DNA of 64,000 bases, taken from Trebonia sp963774945. Its GTDB lineage: Bacteria > Actinomycetota > Actinomycetes > Streptosporangiales > Streptosporangiaceae. How positions within the stretch are numbered: the stretch's first letter is position 1; the number at the start of each line of letters is the position of its first letter. The DNA lies in NCBI GenBank assembly GCA_963774945.1, contig CAVZHA010000015.1:1-64000 (forward strand), read 5' to 3'. Both the position numbers and the translations under genes were made by a program. This document shows, in pieces, positions 1 to 8,525 of the stretch. Under the pieces are notes generated by a model that saw nothing but the letters and a program-made list of their open reading frames with translations, was not told the DNA's origin and made no database searches.

Positions 1-1328
1 CGTCTTCGGGGCCGCCGTCTTCGGGGCCGCCGCCGGGCTCGTCGTCCTCGGGGCCATCATCACCGTCGGCGGTGTCGTCATCGTCGGGGGCGTCATCTTC
101 GGCGTAGTCGTCGGGGGGCGCGCATCTGCCGTCGCACTTCGTCGCACGGGCAGTCCGAGCCGCCGCTGCCGTCTGTCGCGGGCGCGCCCGGGTCGTCGGG
201 CTCCGGCTCGTGCCGGAACGCGCTCTCACCGGGCGCGCCGAGGCCCGCGTCCGGCGGGCCCGCCGCGATCCTGGCCTCCGCGCTGATCTCGTTCATCAAG
301 TCCAGGTAGGCCATCGCCCGGAGCTGGTCCATCAGCACGCCCGGGAACGCCCCCGAGTCCTTGTACAGCTGCGCGCGGGCACACGTCGCTGCGTGCGCGG
401 CGAGGGACTCGGCCGGCGGCAGGTCGTAACCGGACAGACTTGCCGCGCCGGACCGCTCCCGCCTCAGGATCACCCGGGCCCGGTTACGCTCGGCGTGCTC
501 CCTCGTCCGCTCCGCCAGCTCCGGGTCGACGGTGATCGCGGCCTGCGCAGCGAGCTTGTCGACCTGCCCGAACGTCTTCCCGGCCAGCCGCTCGACGATC
601 ATCGCCTCCGCCCTGGCCTTGTCCGGCTCGCTCAGCAGCTCGAGGGCGTCATTGACCGTCCTCGCCTTCGGGTACGTCAGGGTCCCGTCCTCGAGAAGGG
701 CGCCGATGCCGGGCAGCAGCGCCCCCAGATCCCACGCGGTCTGCATGAGGATCCCGGCCGAGACCGGGCTCATCGTCAGCGCGAGCGCGACCTCGGTCGT
801 CAGCGATTTCGACCACTCGTCGGGCAGGTCACCGTGGTAACCGCCGCCGAGCCCGTCGTCATCTTCGCGGATCGCGGCGCGGATCAGGCCGAGCTTGGCC
901 GCGCACCACCACGACTCCAAGGCCGCCGCCGCCCGCACCGCCCCCACGATCTGCGCACGCGACCCGCCCTCGCACCGCCAGCCCTCCCCCGCCGCGCCCT
1001 CAAGCGCAACCGCCAGCGCGGCCGACGGAGGCGCCGAGTCCCACACCCCGCCCTGCGCGAACCCGGCCAGACCCGGATCGGCCGCCCCCGCCGACTCGGA
1101 GCCTGATGGCCCATCGGAGGGCGCGCCCGGGTCGGGGGTTCCGTCGGTCGGCCCCGACGCGGCTGGGCCATCGGCTGACGGGCCGGAGCCTGGGGCCGCG
1201 TCGCGGGGACCGGTCGCGGCCGAACCACCGGCCGACGGGCCGAAGTCGGGGGCCGGGCCGCCAGGCAGGCCGGGGCTGTGGACGGGCTCCTCGCCCGCCC
1301 CGCTCCCATCGCCCGGCCGACGGTCCAT
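1..1328 (-). CDS. DUF222 / 13E12-type HNH endonuclease family protein (partial, frameshifted)
   Basis: The N-terminal ~120 residues are a Pro/Gly/Ser-rich low-complexity stretch. The DUF222 helical domain follows, in the part reading LEDGTLTYPKARTVNDALE and AERNRARVIL, as in actinobacterial 13E12-repeat proteins that normally end in an HNH nuclease. The frame closes at 93 just after a run of six G at about 114-119. Shifting one base there gives an acidic Asp/Glu/Gly/Pro linker open to base 1, so the HNH part should lie outside the window. I chose ATG 1328 because a GGGGGAG sequence sits just upstream; a TTG at 1340 is an alternative. The family is clear; the nuclease role is inferred because the catalytic part is not visible. 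Confidence 0.7.
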
Positions 1329-1350
1329 CAGCTCCCCCAAGTTGATCTTG

Positions 1351-1362
1351 GAATGTACGTTC
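1351..1362. promoter_or_regulatory. Possible LexA (SOS) box upstream of the DUF222 gene
   Basis: Read on the minus strand the site is GAACGTACATTC, one mismatch from the actinobacterial SOS core GAAC-N4-GTTC. It lies 23 bases upstream of the DUF222 start. Mycobacterial 13E12 genes are known members of the LexA regulon, which makes the position meaningful. A single imperfect site is weak evidence. Confidence 0.4.
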
Positions 1363-1578
1363 TAGTACTTGAACGCTATCACCGGGCACCGACAATCCAG
1401 GCTCGCGAACCGGTCTTATCGAGATTTTTTTCGGGCAATTTATAAACGTTCTGCTATGCTCGAACTCGTGAGCAGCACGGGACAGGACGACGCTGCGGGG
1501 CAGCGCGTGGTTCGCGAGACGCGGGAAGATCTGGCCTCGACTTGGGCCGGGCCGCGCCGGCGGAACGTTCCGACGCGC
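1363..1578. other. Intergenic region with a promoter-like patch
   Basis: An AT-rich stretch at about 1420-1458, including a seven-T run and TATGCT, looks like a plus-strand promoter. It leads into a GTG at 1469 whose frame (starting VSSTGQDDAAGQRVVRETRE) soon runs antisense into the VOC gene. It may be the stub of a lost regulator; I do not call it a gene. Confidence 0.3.
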
Positions 1579-2016
1579 CTAGAGGACGCAGAACTCGTTG
1601 CCCTCCGGGTCGGTCATGACGAAGTGGTCGGGCACCCCGTCCTGGATGTCCTCGCGGACCACGGTCGCGCCCGCATCGGTCAGCCGCGCGACCGCCTCAA
1701 GCACCCGCGCCCAGCGGACTTCCTGCGGCTCGCCGCGGCCGCCGCCTGCCTGCACGTCCAGGTGGACGCGGTTCTTGGCGGTCTTGGCCTCAGGGACCCT
1801 GAGGAACGAGATGCCGGGCCGAAGACCAGCCGGGTCCTCCATGTAGGCGCCGTCGCCCCATTCCTCGGGCGGTACGCCGACGCTGGCGAGCGACTCTTCC
1901 CAGGTGGCGAACCCTGCGGGCGGCGCGGCGTCCACATAGCCCAGGGCCTGGCGCCAGAACGCCGCCAGCGGGGCCGGGTCGGCGCAGTCGAACGTTATCG
2001 TCCATGCCGTGCTCAT
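1579..2016 (-). CDS. VOC (glyoxalase/bleomycin-resistance fold) family protein
   Basis: A 145-residue protein of the vicinal oxygen chelate superfamily. It starts MSTAWTITFDCADPAPLAAF, has the inner-strand motif NRVHLDVQA and ends DHFVMTDPEGNEFCVL, the usual DPEGNEF signature of small VOC proteins. The frame is open further upstream, but ATG 2016 is preceded by AGGAG at good spacing and begins exactly at the domain. It is divergent from a paralogous VOC gene 215 bases away. The substrate is unknown; many homologues are annotated only as glyoxalase-like. Confidence 0.85.
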   Translation of the reverse strand: MSTAWTITFDCADPAPLAAFWRQALGYVDAAPPAGFATWEESLASVGVPPEEWGDGAYMEDPAGLRPGISFLRVPEAKTAKNRVHLDVQAGGGRGEPQEVRWARVLEAVARLTDAGATVVREDIQDGVPDHFVMTDPEGNEFCVL

Positions 2017-2231
2017 CAGGCGCTCCTGTGAATTCGAGATCGTGTGGCAAGCCCCGCCCGGGGAGTCGTCGCCCCAATGCTTACCTGGCGGGTCTGACAT
2101 TCGAGCGCTCGCGTCGGCGGGACCAGGCGGAGCTTGACGCCTCGGCCGAGCAGGTCCGCCGCGGCATCCCGCAGTTGCCTCCAGACCCGAAGATCTTCGA
2201 AGAAGACACACGCACACCCAAGGAGAGACCA

Positions 2232-2663
2232 ATGGCTATCCAATACCAGCTGGTCATGAACTGCGCCGACCCGGACCTGATGGCCCGGTTCTGGGCCGCC
2301 GCCCTTGGATATGAGCTCGAGCCTTCGCCGGAGGGCTTCGCCACCTGGGACGACTGGCGGCGCGACAAGGGCCTGCTTGAGACCGTGGGGGTCGGCGCCG
2401 ACAGCATCATCGACCCCGAGGGCCGCGCGCCCCGCATCTGGTTCCAGGTATCGCCGGACGGGAAGACGGTGCCGAACCGGCTCCACCTCGACATCGGCGC
2501 CAGCGGCGGCTGGACGCTGCCGGCCGCGATCCGCAAGGAGCGGATCGACGCCGCGGCGCAACGGCTTTCCGAGCTCGGCGCCACCCTGGTAGCGACCGGA
2601 GACCCCGAGTTCTACGCGGTGGGGATGAAAGACCCGGAGGGCAACGAGTTCGACATCAACTGA
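2232..2663 (+). CDS. VOC (glyoxalase-like) family protein
   Basis: A 143-residue single-domain VOC protein starting MAIQYQLVMNCADPDLMARF and ending AVGMKDPEGNEFDIN. An AGGAGA ribosome-binding site eight bases upstream fixes ATG 2232. It shares layout with the divergent gene at 1579-2016 (CADP near the N-terminus, FATW, NRLHLDI, DPEGNEF), so the pair probably arose by duplication. Function beyond the fold cannot be assigned. Confidence 0.85.
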   Translation: MAIQYQLVMNCADPDLMARFWAAALGYELEPSPEGFATWDDWRRDKGLLETVGVGADSIIDPEGRAPRIWFQVSPDGKTVPNRLHLDIGASGGWTLPAAIRKERIDAAAQRLSELGATLVATGDPEFYAVGMKDPEGNEFDIN

Positions 2664-2712
2664 CGGCAGGCAGGCTCCCCGCGCCGACAGCAGCGCATGG
2701 CAGGGTGGCAGC

Positions 2713-3816
2713 ATGGAAACCGAGTCGTTCCTCGCCGCTGCGTCGGAGCTGCTGGCCATTCAGTCAACCGCCGACCGCCCGGCTGACCTCGGCCAGGCGC
2801 TCGATTTCGCCGTCGACTTCGTCGGGCCCGGCCTCACCGTCGAGCGGTTCGAATCCGGCGGCAAGCCGAGCGCGCTCCTCTACGACGGCCCGGACCAACC
2901 GCAACGGTTCCGGATCATCCTCAACGCGCATCTTGACGTGGTGCCGGCCGCGCCCGAGCAGTTCCGCCCGCGCCGCAAGGGTGACCGGCTGTACGCCCGC
3001 GGCGCCCAGGACATGAAGGTGTCCGCACTCGTGCAGGCGCAGGTCTTCCGCGAGCTGGCCCGGGCGGTGCCTTACCCGCTGGGGTTGCAGTTGGTCACCG
3101 ACGAGGAAGTCGGCGGCCGCAACGGCACCCTGCACCAGATCAAGCAGGGCGTCAGCGGCGACTTCGTCGTGATCGGCGAGCACAGCGGGCTGCGCATCGT
3201 GACCGACTCCAAGGGGATGATCACCGCGACCCTGCGAGCGGTCGGCCGCAGCGGCCACAGCGCCTACCCCTGGCTTGGCGACAACGCCCTGGTCAAGCTG
3301 CACCGGTCGGTGGACCGGCTGCTGGCCGCCTACCCGGTCCCGGCCGAGGAGGCGTGGCGGACCACCGTCAACGTGGCCAGGATCGAGACCCCGAACCAGG
3401 CCCGTAACCAGATCCCGGCCCTGGCGGAGGCCTGGATCGACCTGCGCTTCCCGCCCGAAGACGGCGACTTCAACGGCAAATCGGCCAAGGAGATCACCGC
3501 CCACCTGGCGACCTTCTGCGAACCAGGCGTCACCCCAGTCGTCGAACTGGCCGACCCGCCCCATCACGCCCACCGCGACCGCCCCGAGATCCGCCGGCTG
3601 CGGGAAGCGGCGGCCGAGCAGGGGTACCGCGCGGATTTCCTGCGCAAGCACGGCGCCGCCGACGGGCGCTTCTACTACCAGCGGGGCATCGACGCCGTTA
3701 TCTTCGGCATCGACGGGGACGGGCTGCACGGCCCCGACGAGTACGCCGACACGACAACCATCGCCCCGTACTACCAGGCGCTCACGGACTTCCTCGGCAA
3801 CCCGGCCGGCGACTAA
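2713..3816 (+). CDS. M20-family metallopeptidase / amidohydrolase
   Basis: A 367-residue zinc hydrolase of the M20/ArgE/DapE type, expected to cleave a peptide or N-acyl amino acid bond in the cytoplasm. Visible metal and catalytic motifs are LNAHLDVVPA (His and Asp), GAQDMKV (bridging Asp) and TDEEVGG (catalytic Glu pair), followed by the lid/dimerisation domain with GRSGHSAYPWLGDNAL. The C-terminus keeps DGDGLHGPDEYA, where the last metal-binding His lies. The length is normal and no break is seen. It lies 49 bases after the VOC gene on the same strand. The exact substrate is unknown. Confidence 0.88.
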   Translation: METESFLAAASELLAIQSTADRPADLGQALDFAVDFVGPGLTVERFESGGKPSALLYDGPDQPQRFRIILNAHLDVVPAAPEQFRPRRKGDRLYARGAQDMKVSALVQAQVFRELARAVPYPLGLQLVTDEEVGGRNGTLHQIKQGVSGDFVVIGEHSGLRIVTDSKGMITATLRAVGRSGHSAYPWLGDNALVKLHRSVDRLLAAYPVPAEEAWRTTVNVARIETPNQARNQIPALAEAWIDLRFPPEDGDFNGKSAKEITAHLATFCEPGVTPVVELADPPHHAHRDRPEIRRLREAAAEQGYRADFLRKHGAADGRFYYQRGIDAVIFGIDGDGLHGPDEYADTTTIAPYYQALTDFLGNPAGD

Positions 3817-3864
3817 GACAGGTGACAGCTCAGCCACCTTCCTGACATCTCACTTAAAACGGTC

Positions 3865-5010
3865 TCACACCTTGCGCAGCTCTCGCGCGATGACCATGCG
3901 CTGGATCTGGTTGGTGCCCTCGAAGATCTGCGGCACCTTCGCCTCGCGCATGTACCGCTCGACCGGGAAGTCGCGGGTGTAGCCGTAGCCGCCGAGCACC
4001 TGCACGGCGTCGGTCGTCACCCGCATCGCCATGTCGGTCGCCACCAGCTTGGCGATCGAGGCCTGGCGGCGGAACTCCATGCCCCGGTCCCGGCGGCGGG
4101 CGGCGTCCAGGTAGGTCGCGCGGGCGGACTCCACCCCGGCCGCCATGTCGGCCAGCAGGAACTCCAGGCCCTGGAAGTCGATGATCGGCTTGCCGAACTG
4201 GGTGCGCTGCATCGCCCAGGCGACCGCCTCGTCCAGCGCCGCCTGGGCCAGGCCGACGGCGCAGGCGGCGATGCCGAGCCGCCCGGAGTTGAGCGCGTCG
4301 AGGGCGAACTTGAGCCCGTCGCCCTCGGCCCCGATCCGGCGGCGCACCGGCACGCGCGCCTGGTCGAGCAGGATCTGCGCGGTCGGCGAGCCGGTCAGGC
4401 CCATCTTGTGCTCGGGCGCGGCGGCGGTCAGGCCGGGGGTCGACGCGTCGGCCAGCAGGCAGCTGACGCCCCGGCTGCGGTCGTCGCTGGTGCGGACCAT
4501 GAGCGTGTAGAAGTCGGCCTGCCCGGCGTGGGTGATCCAGGCCTTCGTCCCGCTGACCAGGTAGTCGTCGCCGTCCGCGGTCGCGCGGGCGGACAGCGCG
4601 GCCGCGTCGGAGCCGGCCTGCGCCTCCGACAGCGCGTAGGCGCCGAGCAGGCTGCCCTCGAGCATCTCCGGCAGCCACTCGCCGCGCTGCTCGTCGGTGC
4701 CGAAGGTGGCCAGCGGGTAGCACGACATCGTGTGCACCGACAGCCCGACCCCGACGGTCATCCAGGCCGCCGCGATCTCCTCGAGGACCTGCAGGTAGAC
4801 CTCGTAGCTGACCGCGCTGCCGCCCCACTTCTCCGGGTACGGCAGGCCGAGCAGCCCGCTCCGGCCGAGCAGCCGGAACTGCTCGCGGGGGAACCGGCTG
4901 GCCGCCTCGTACTCGCTCGCGATCGGCTTGAGCTCGCTGGCGGCGATCTCGCGGACGAGGTCAAGCAGGTCCTCGGCGTCCGAGTCGGGAAGCAGTCTCT
5001 CTACCGGCAT
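3865..5010 (-). CDS. Acyl-CoA dehydrogenase
   Basis: A 381-residue FAD enzyme that oxidises an acyl-CoA to the enoyl-CoA. It has the classic order of helical N-domain, beta domain (YALSEAQAGSDAAAL, then GTKAWITHAGQAD) and C-terminal helices (RTQFGKPIIDFQ, VQVLGGYGYTRDFPVERYMREAK). The catalytic-base region IFEGTNQIQRMVIAREL is intact, as in short/medium-chain enzymes. ATG 5010 has GGAG five bases upstream; a GTG at 5016 is possible. It converges on the M20 gene and is followed on the same strand upstream by a Nudix gene. Confidence 0.9.
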   Translation of the reverse strand: MPVERLLPDSDAEDLLDLVREIAASELKPIASEYEAASRFPREQFRLLGRSGLLGLPYPEKWGGSAVSYEVYLQVLEEIAAAWMTVGVGLSVHTMSCYPLATFGTDEQRGEWLPEMLEGSLLGAYALSEAQAGSDAAALSARATADGDDYLVSGTKAWITHAGQADFYTLMVRTSDDRSRGVSCLLADASTPGLTAAAPEHKMGLTGSPTAQILLDQARVPVRRRIGAEGDGLKFALDALNSGRLGIAACAVGLAQAALDEAVAWAMQRTQFGKPIIDFQGLEFLLADMAAGVESARATYLDAARRRDRGMEFRRQASIAKLVATDMAMRVTTDAVQVLGGYGYTRDFPVERYMREAKVPQIFEGTNQIQRMVIARELRKV

Positions 5011-5045
5011 GTCCACTCCAGCCTTGTCCGGGTCCTATAGGTACG

Positions 5046-5630
5046 TTAGCGCCAGGCGAAGACCGGCTGCTCGAGGTGGGCGACCCGGGTCTCGCGGCCG
5101 TGCAGCGCCACCTCGCGGAACTGGTAGAGCACGGCGGCGGTGGGGGCGTGCACGAAGTGACCCACCAGCGGCAGCTGGATGACCGGGCGGTCCGACTCGG
5201 GGATGGTGATGAACCGGGGCGTCACGTCCAGGCTGGCCAGCGGGATCTGGTACAGCTCGGCGACCTCGTCGGGGTTGGCCTGCAGCTGCCGGCCCGCGCT
5301 CAGCCAGACCACGACCGGCGTGATGACGTAGCCGGACCTGGTCGGGTAGTCGTCGAGCACGCCCAGGCAGTCCGACCGGTCGGCGCTCGCGCCGACCTCC
5401 TCGCGCAGCTCGCGCAGGGCGGCGTCGACCGCGTCCTCGCCCGGGTCGAGCCGCCCGCCCGGCAGCGCGAACTGCCCGGCGTGGGCCCGCAGCTTCGAGG
5501 CGCGCCGGGTGAGCAGGAAGCCGTCGTCGGAGACGGCGATGGCCACCGCCGCCGCCCGCCGACCGTCCAGCGGCACGGCGATCCGGTTGAACCGCCGCAG
5601 CGCCTCGGTCATGGCTGCCCGATCGTTCAT
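5046..5630 (-). CDS. Nudix hydrolase (CoA-diphosphatase-like)
   Basis: A 194-residue protein with a full Nudix box: GGRLDPGEDAVDAALRELRE followed directly by EVGA. It should hydrolyse a nucleoside-diphosphate derivative with Mg2+. Length and the LLTRRASKLRAHAGQFALPG lead-in resemble CoA/NADH pyrophosphatase relatives of NudL. Its start is 36 bases from the acyl-CoA dehydrogenase start region on the same strand, so they may be co-transcribed, in keeping with CoA housekeeping. Start ATG 5630 has no strong ribosome-binding site; ATG 5612 is an alternative. Confidence 0.85.
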   Translation of the reverse strand: MNDRAAMTEALRRFNRIAVPLDGRRAAAVAIAVSDDGFLLTRRASKLRAHAGQFALPGGRLDPGEDAVDAALRELREEVGASADRSDCLGVLDDYPTRSGYVITPVVVWLSAGRQLQANPDEVAELYQIPLASLDVTPRFITIPESDRPVIQLPLVGHFVHAPTAAVLYQFREVALHGRETRVAHLEQPVFAWR

Positions 5631-5684
5631 TCGGCGCCTTACATTCGCGAGAAGCCAGAGAAGATATAGATCAAAATCGTTTTG

Positions 5685-5709
5685 CCCGAACGGACCGTTG
5701 CTCCGCCGA
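5685..5709 (+). repeat. Dispersed GAACGGACCGTT repeat, copy 1
   Basis: Contains CCCGAACGGACCGTTGCTCC, whose core AACGGaCCGTT is palindromic. An almost identical copy lies at 42511-42536, and related cores (CGAACGG) lie near 5745 and 45525 in the opposite orientation. All are in intergenic DNA beside AT-rich words such as ATGATCAT. It looks like a genome-wide extragenic palindrome. Confidence 0.5.
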
Positions 5710-5775
5710 TCAGGCCCATGGCTGGCCGTCCGGAGTCGCCCGGGACCGTTCGATAATCATGGGTTTTGGAGATTT

Positions 5776-6469
5776 TCAAGTGGAGCCGGTCGGGACGTTA
5801 TCAGCGAGACGCCGCAGGGCCGGCAGCAGCGCCTCGATGTCCTGCCCGGTGCGGAAGGCGACGATCGTGGTCCCGTCGGCAGCCGGCGGCGGAGTCTCCG
5901 CCGGCGGTCGTGAACAGGTCGATGACCTGGCGAAGGGCCAGATCGACCTCGGCCATCGGGTCGGGGCTCTCGCTGCGGAGCCAGCGCCGGAGCACGTGGT
6001 TGTGGGCCGCGACGACGGCCGCCGCCATCAGCTCGGCCCGCAGCGGGGCTGGCTCGGCCGGGTCGCCCATCCAGTCGGCGATGAACTCGCGGAACAGCCG
6101 CTGGTAGCGCGCGACGCTGGCGATCTCGCGGTCCCGGAGGGCGGGCACCCCGCTGGTGAGCGCGTACCGGCGGCGGGCGAGGTCGCCCTCCTCGACGTAG
6201 TGCTTGAGCACCAGGCGGACCGCGTCGGAGACCGCGAGCAGGGCGGTGCCGTCGCTCGAGGTGCGCAGCCGCTCGCCGATCTGCGCCAGCAGCAGGTCGT
6301 GGTCGGGGAAGATGACGTCTTCCTTGGACCGGTAGTGCCGGAAGAACGTGGTCCGGCCGAGGCCGGCCCGCTCGGTGATGTCGTCGATGCTGGTCTGCTC
6401 GTACCCGCGCTCGGCGAACAGGGCGAAAGCGGCCTCGGCGAGCCGGTCACGCGCCGACTGCTTGCTCAC
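5776..6469 (-). CDS. TetR-family regulator (frameshifted near the C-terminus)
   Basis: The N-terminal helix-turn-helix reads YEQTSIDDITERAGLGRTTF, followed by FRHYRSKEDV. The C-terminal ligand domain is typical. The uninterrupted frame ends at 5801 in an arginine-rich tail, but a one-base shift at about 5890-5915 gives a credible ending, TIVAFRTGQDIEALLPALRR, with its stop at 5776. I therefore read the gene to 5776 with one frameshift. GTG 6469 follows AGGTGAG. It is divergent from the luciferase-like gene, and two palindromes in the gap are likely its operators. Confidence 0.8.
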
Positions 6470-6494
6470 TAGATCTCACCTGCCCGCGCTGAAA

Positions 6495-6528
6495 GGAACT
6501 TAGTTCCATCATATAGATACTGAGTATC
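6495..6528. promoter_or_regulatory. Pair of operator palindromes between tetR and the luciferase-like gene
   Basis: Two perfect 13-bp palindromes lie 21 bases apart centre to centre, two helical turns: GGAACTTAGTTCC (6495-6507) and GATACTGAGTATC (6516-6528). They sit 26-59 bases upstream of the tetR start in an AT-rich divergent promoter. The simplest reading is autorepression and control of the divergent gene by the adjacent TetR protein. The second palindrome shares half-sites GATACT/AGTATC with the one at 23594-23613. Confidence 0.65.
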
Positions 6529-6579
6529 GATTGGCATGGCGCGGGAACAGCCCGTTTGGGGCCCGCGTTGGCAGCTGGC

Positions 6580-7390
6580 GTGGCCATCAAAATAGGCGTG
6601 ATCTTGCCTGCGTCAACCCCCGATCCTGCGCGCCCGATCCTGGGCGATATCCGGGCCAGCGCGCGGTTCGCGGAGCAGACTCGGGCTCGACTCCGTGTGG
6701 ACGACCGACCACCTGATCGCGAGCGCGCCCATGCTCGACAGCTCGGTCGTGCTCGCGACGGCGGCGGCGGTGACCGAGCGGATCACGATCGGCTACGGCG
6801 TGATGCTGCTGGCGCTGCGGACCCCGGCCTGGGCCGCCAAGCAGATCAGCACCCTGCAGTACGTGTCCGGCAACCGGGTCGCGCTCGGCGTGGGGACTGG
6901 CAACCCGGTGCACGGCGACGTCGGCTGGCGCGCGGCCGGGATGTCCTTCGCCGACCGCGGCCGGCGGACCGACGAGTCCCTGCGGGTGCTTCCGGCGCTG
7001 GTCAGCGGGCAGCCCGCAGTGCTCGAGGACGGGCTTGAGGTGACCCTCTCCCCCGGTTCGGTCATGCCGCCGGTGCTCATCGCGGGCAACGGCGACCGGG
7101 CTTTGCGGCGCGCCGCCGAGTTCGGCGACGGGTGGATGGCCATCGGGGTGCCGGCCGAGGAGGTGGCCGCCAGCCAGTCCGCGCTGGGCTCGCTCGCGGC
7201 CGGATTTGGCCGTCCGGTGCCGGGGCTGACCGTCGTCGGGCCGGTTCTCGACGCCGACCCGGGGAAGGCGGCCGCGCAGCTCGCATCGTACGCCGAGGCT
7301 GGGACCGAGCGGGTGATCCTGATTCCGACCGGGGACTGGCAGCGGGACTACGAGCGGGCCGGGGAGCTGGTGGCTTCGGCTTCTCAGTGA
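6580..7390 (+). CDS. Luciferase-like (LLM class) F420/flavin-dependent oxidoreductase, frameshifted
   Basis: The first frame reads VAIKIGVILPASTPDPARP, the usual first strand of the LLM TIM barrel. One extra base at about 6681-6684 shifts the frame, after which the protein continues WTTDHLIASAPMLDSSVVL, RITIGYGVMLL, GVGTGNP and GWMAIGVPAEEV to the stop at 7390. The combined product is about 270 residues, normal for this family. Members use reduced FMN or coenzyme F420; the substrate is unknown. GTG 6580 is the likeliest start. It is divergent from the TetR gene, its probable repressor. Confidence 0.75.
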
Positions 7391-7438
7391 GGCGGTCGGT
7401 CCTAGCCGTCGGTGTCGTTCGGGCTACGCTGTGAGGCC

Positions 7439-7870
7439 ATGGCGGACTGGATCTTTGAGGGGAACCCGCGGCACTTCGACCTTGCGGCGGAGGTGGCCTC
7501 GTCCCGGGAGCAGTGGTGGGGGACGCCGCACTTCCGGGACCAGATGGCGGTCGGGGATCGGGTGTGGGTGCAGGTGGTCGGGCCTAAGGACCCGGGCATT
7601 TACTACGTGGCGACGATTATTTCGCCGACTTACGAGCATGCGGTGGAAGCGTCCGAGCCGCCGGAGGCGCGGCATTTCCGGTGGCGGACTGATATTCGGT
7701 TTGATTATCGGGTGACGCCGCCGTTGCTTCGGTCGGAGCTGGAAGAGGATGCGGAGCTGGGATCGTTTCGGCCGTTTCGGGGGTTTGAGGGATCGAACGT
7801 GCCGGTGCCGGGGGAGGTCGCTTCGGCGTTGGCGGCTCGGGTGGCGGCGCGGCTCGAGCCGCTCGGGTGA
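7439..7870 (+). CDS. EVE-domain protein (PUA-like)
   Basis: A 143-residue protein that starts MADWIFEGNPRHFDL and contains GDRVWVQVVGPKDPGIYYVA. This matches the EVE fold, a PUA/YTH-related domain that binds modified bases in DNA or RNA and is often found in restriction and modified-nucleotide contexts. ATG 7439 starts at the domain; a TACGCT -10-like element lies about ten bases upstream, so the message may have almost no leader. No nuclease partner lies next to it here. Confidence 0.7.
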   Translation: MADWIFEGNPRHFDLAAEVASSREQWWGTPHFRDQMAVGDRVWVQVVGPKDPGIYYVATIISPTYEHAVEASEPPEARHFRWRTDIRFDYRVTPPLLRSELEEDAELGSFRPFRGFEGSNVPVPGEVASALAARVAARLEPLG

Positions 7871-7883
7871 CGGCTCGATGGTC

Positions 7884-8456
7884 TCAGCGCAGGCGCGCAT
7901 GCGCGTGGACGTCGCATCGGCCGTCGGCCAGGAGCCATGCGCTCCGACGCACGCCCTCGGCGGCGAAGCCGGTCTTCTCGGCCACCCGGCACGAGGCGGT
8001 GTTGCCGACCGCGTGTTCCAGGTCGAGCCGGTGGAAGCCCGCCTCGAACGCCCAGGATGCCATCGCGTTGACCGCCCGCGGACACACGCCCTTTCCCCGG
8101 GCAGCGGGGACGGTCCAGTAGGCGACGTCGGCGGTGCCGTCCGAGAACTTCAGGTGCTTCAGGCCAGCACGACCGAGCAGCAAGTCGCTTTCCGCGTCGA
8201 CTACCGCCCAGATCGCGTCGGTCTCCGCCGCCCAACCGCACTGCCATCCTGCAATCCACTCCCGCGCCTCCGCCAGTGAGTCCGCCCGCATCACGTGCCA
8301 GCGCTGGATCGCCTCATCCTGATAGGCGTCCATCACCGCCGGGGCGTCGTCAGGCCTCCAAGGCCGCAGGAGCACACCGTCGCCGGCCGTCAACGAGGGC
8401 TGGGGCCGCACCGCGAGTGAACCGGGCGTAACAGTTGTGGTGACCAGCGTGGGCAT
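7884..8456 (-). CDS. GNAT-family N-acetyltransferase (RimJ/RimL type)
   Basis: A 190-residue protein with the order LLRPWRPDDAPAVMDAYQD (first strand), ADVAYWTVPAARGKGVCPRA (acetyl-CoA pyrophosphate loop, Q/RxxGxG/A type) and HRLDLEHAVGNTASCRVAEK (last strands of the GNAT fold). It should transfer an acetyl group to a protein N-terminus or small amine. The gene converges on the EVE gene, 13 bases apart. No break is seen. The acceptor is unknown. Confidence 0.85.
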   Translation of the reverse strand: MPTLVTTTVTPGSLAVRPQPSLTAGDGVLLRPWRPDDAPAVMDAYQDEAIQRWHVMRADSLAEAREWIAGWQCGWAAETDAIWAVVDAESDLLLGRAGLKHLKFSDGTADVAYWTVPAARGKGVCPRAVNAMASWAFEAGFHRLDLEHAVGNTASCRVAEKTGFAAEGVRRSAWLLADGRCDVHAHARLR

Positions 8457-8525
8457 GCCTGGATTATTCGCGACTGTCGGTCTCGCTATGAGATCGGCGT
8501 CGGATTGCGCTCGGTCGTGCCGACG

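Noticed and set aside
2016..2231. Extended N-terminus of the second VOC gene back to 2004
   Set aside because: The added residues are unlike any VOC protein and the AGGAGA site fits ATG 2232.
2846..2856. GGTTCGAATCC, a tRNA T-loop-like word
   Set aside because: It lies inside the intact M20 peptidase gene and no cloverleaf can be drawn around it.
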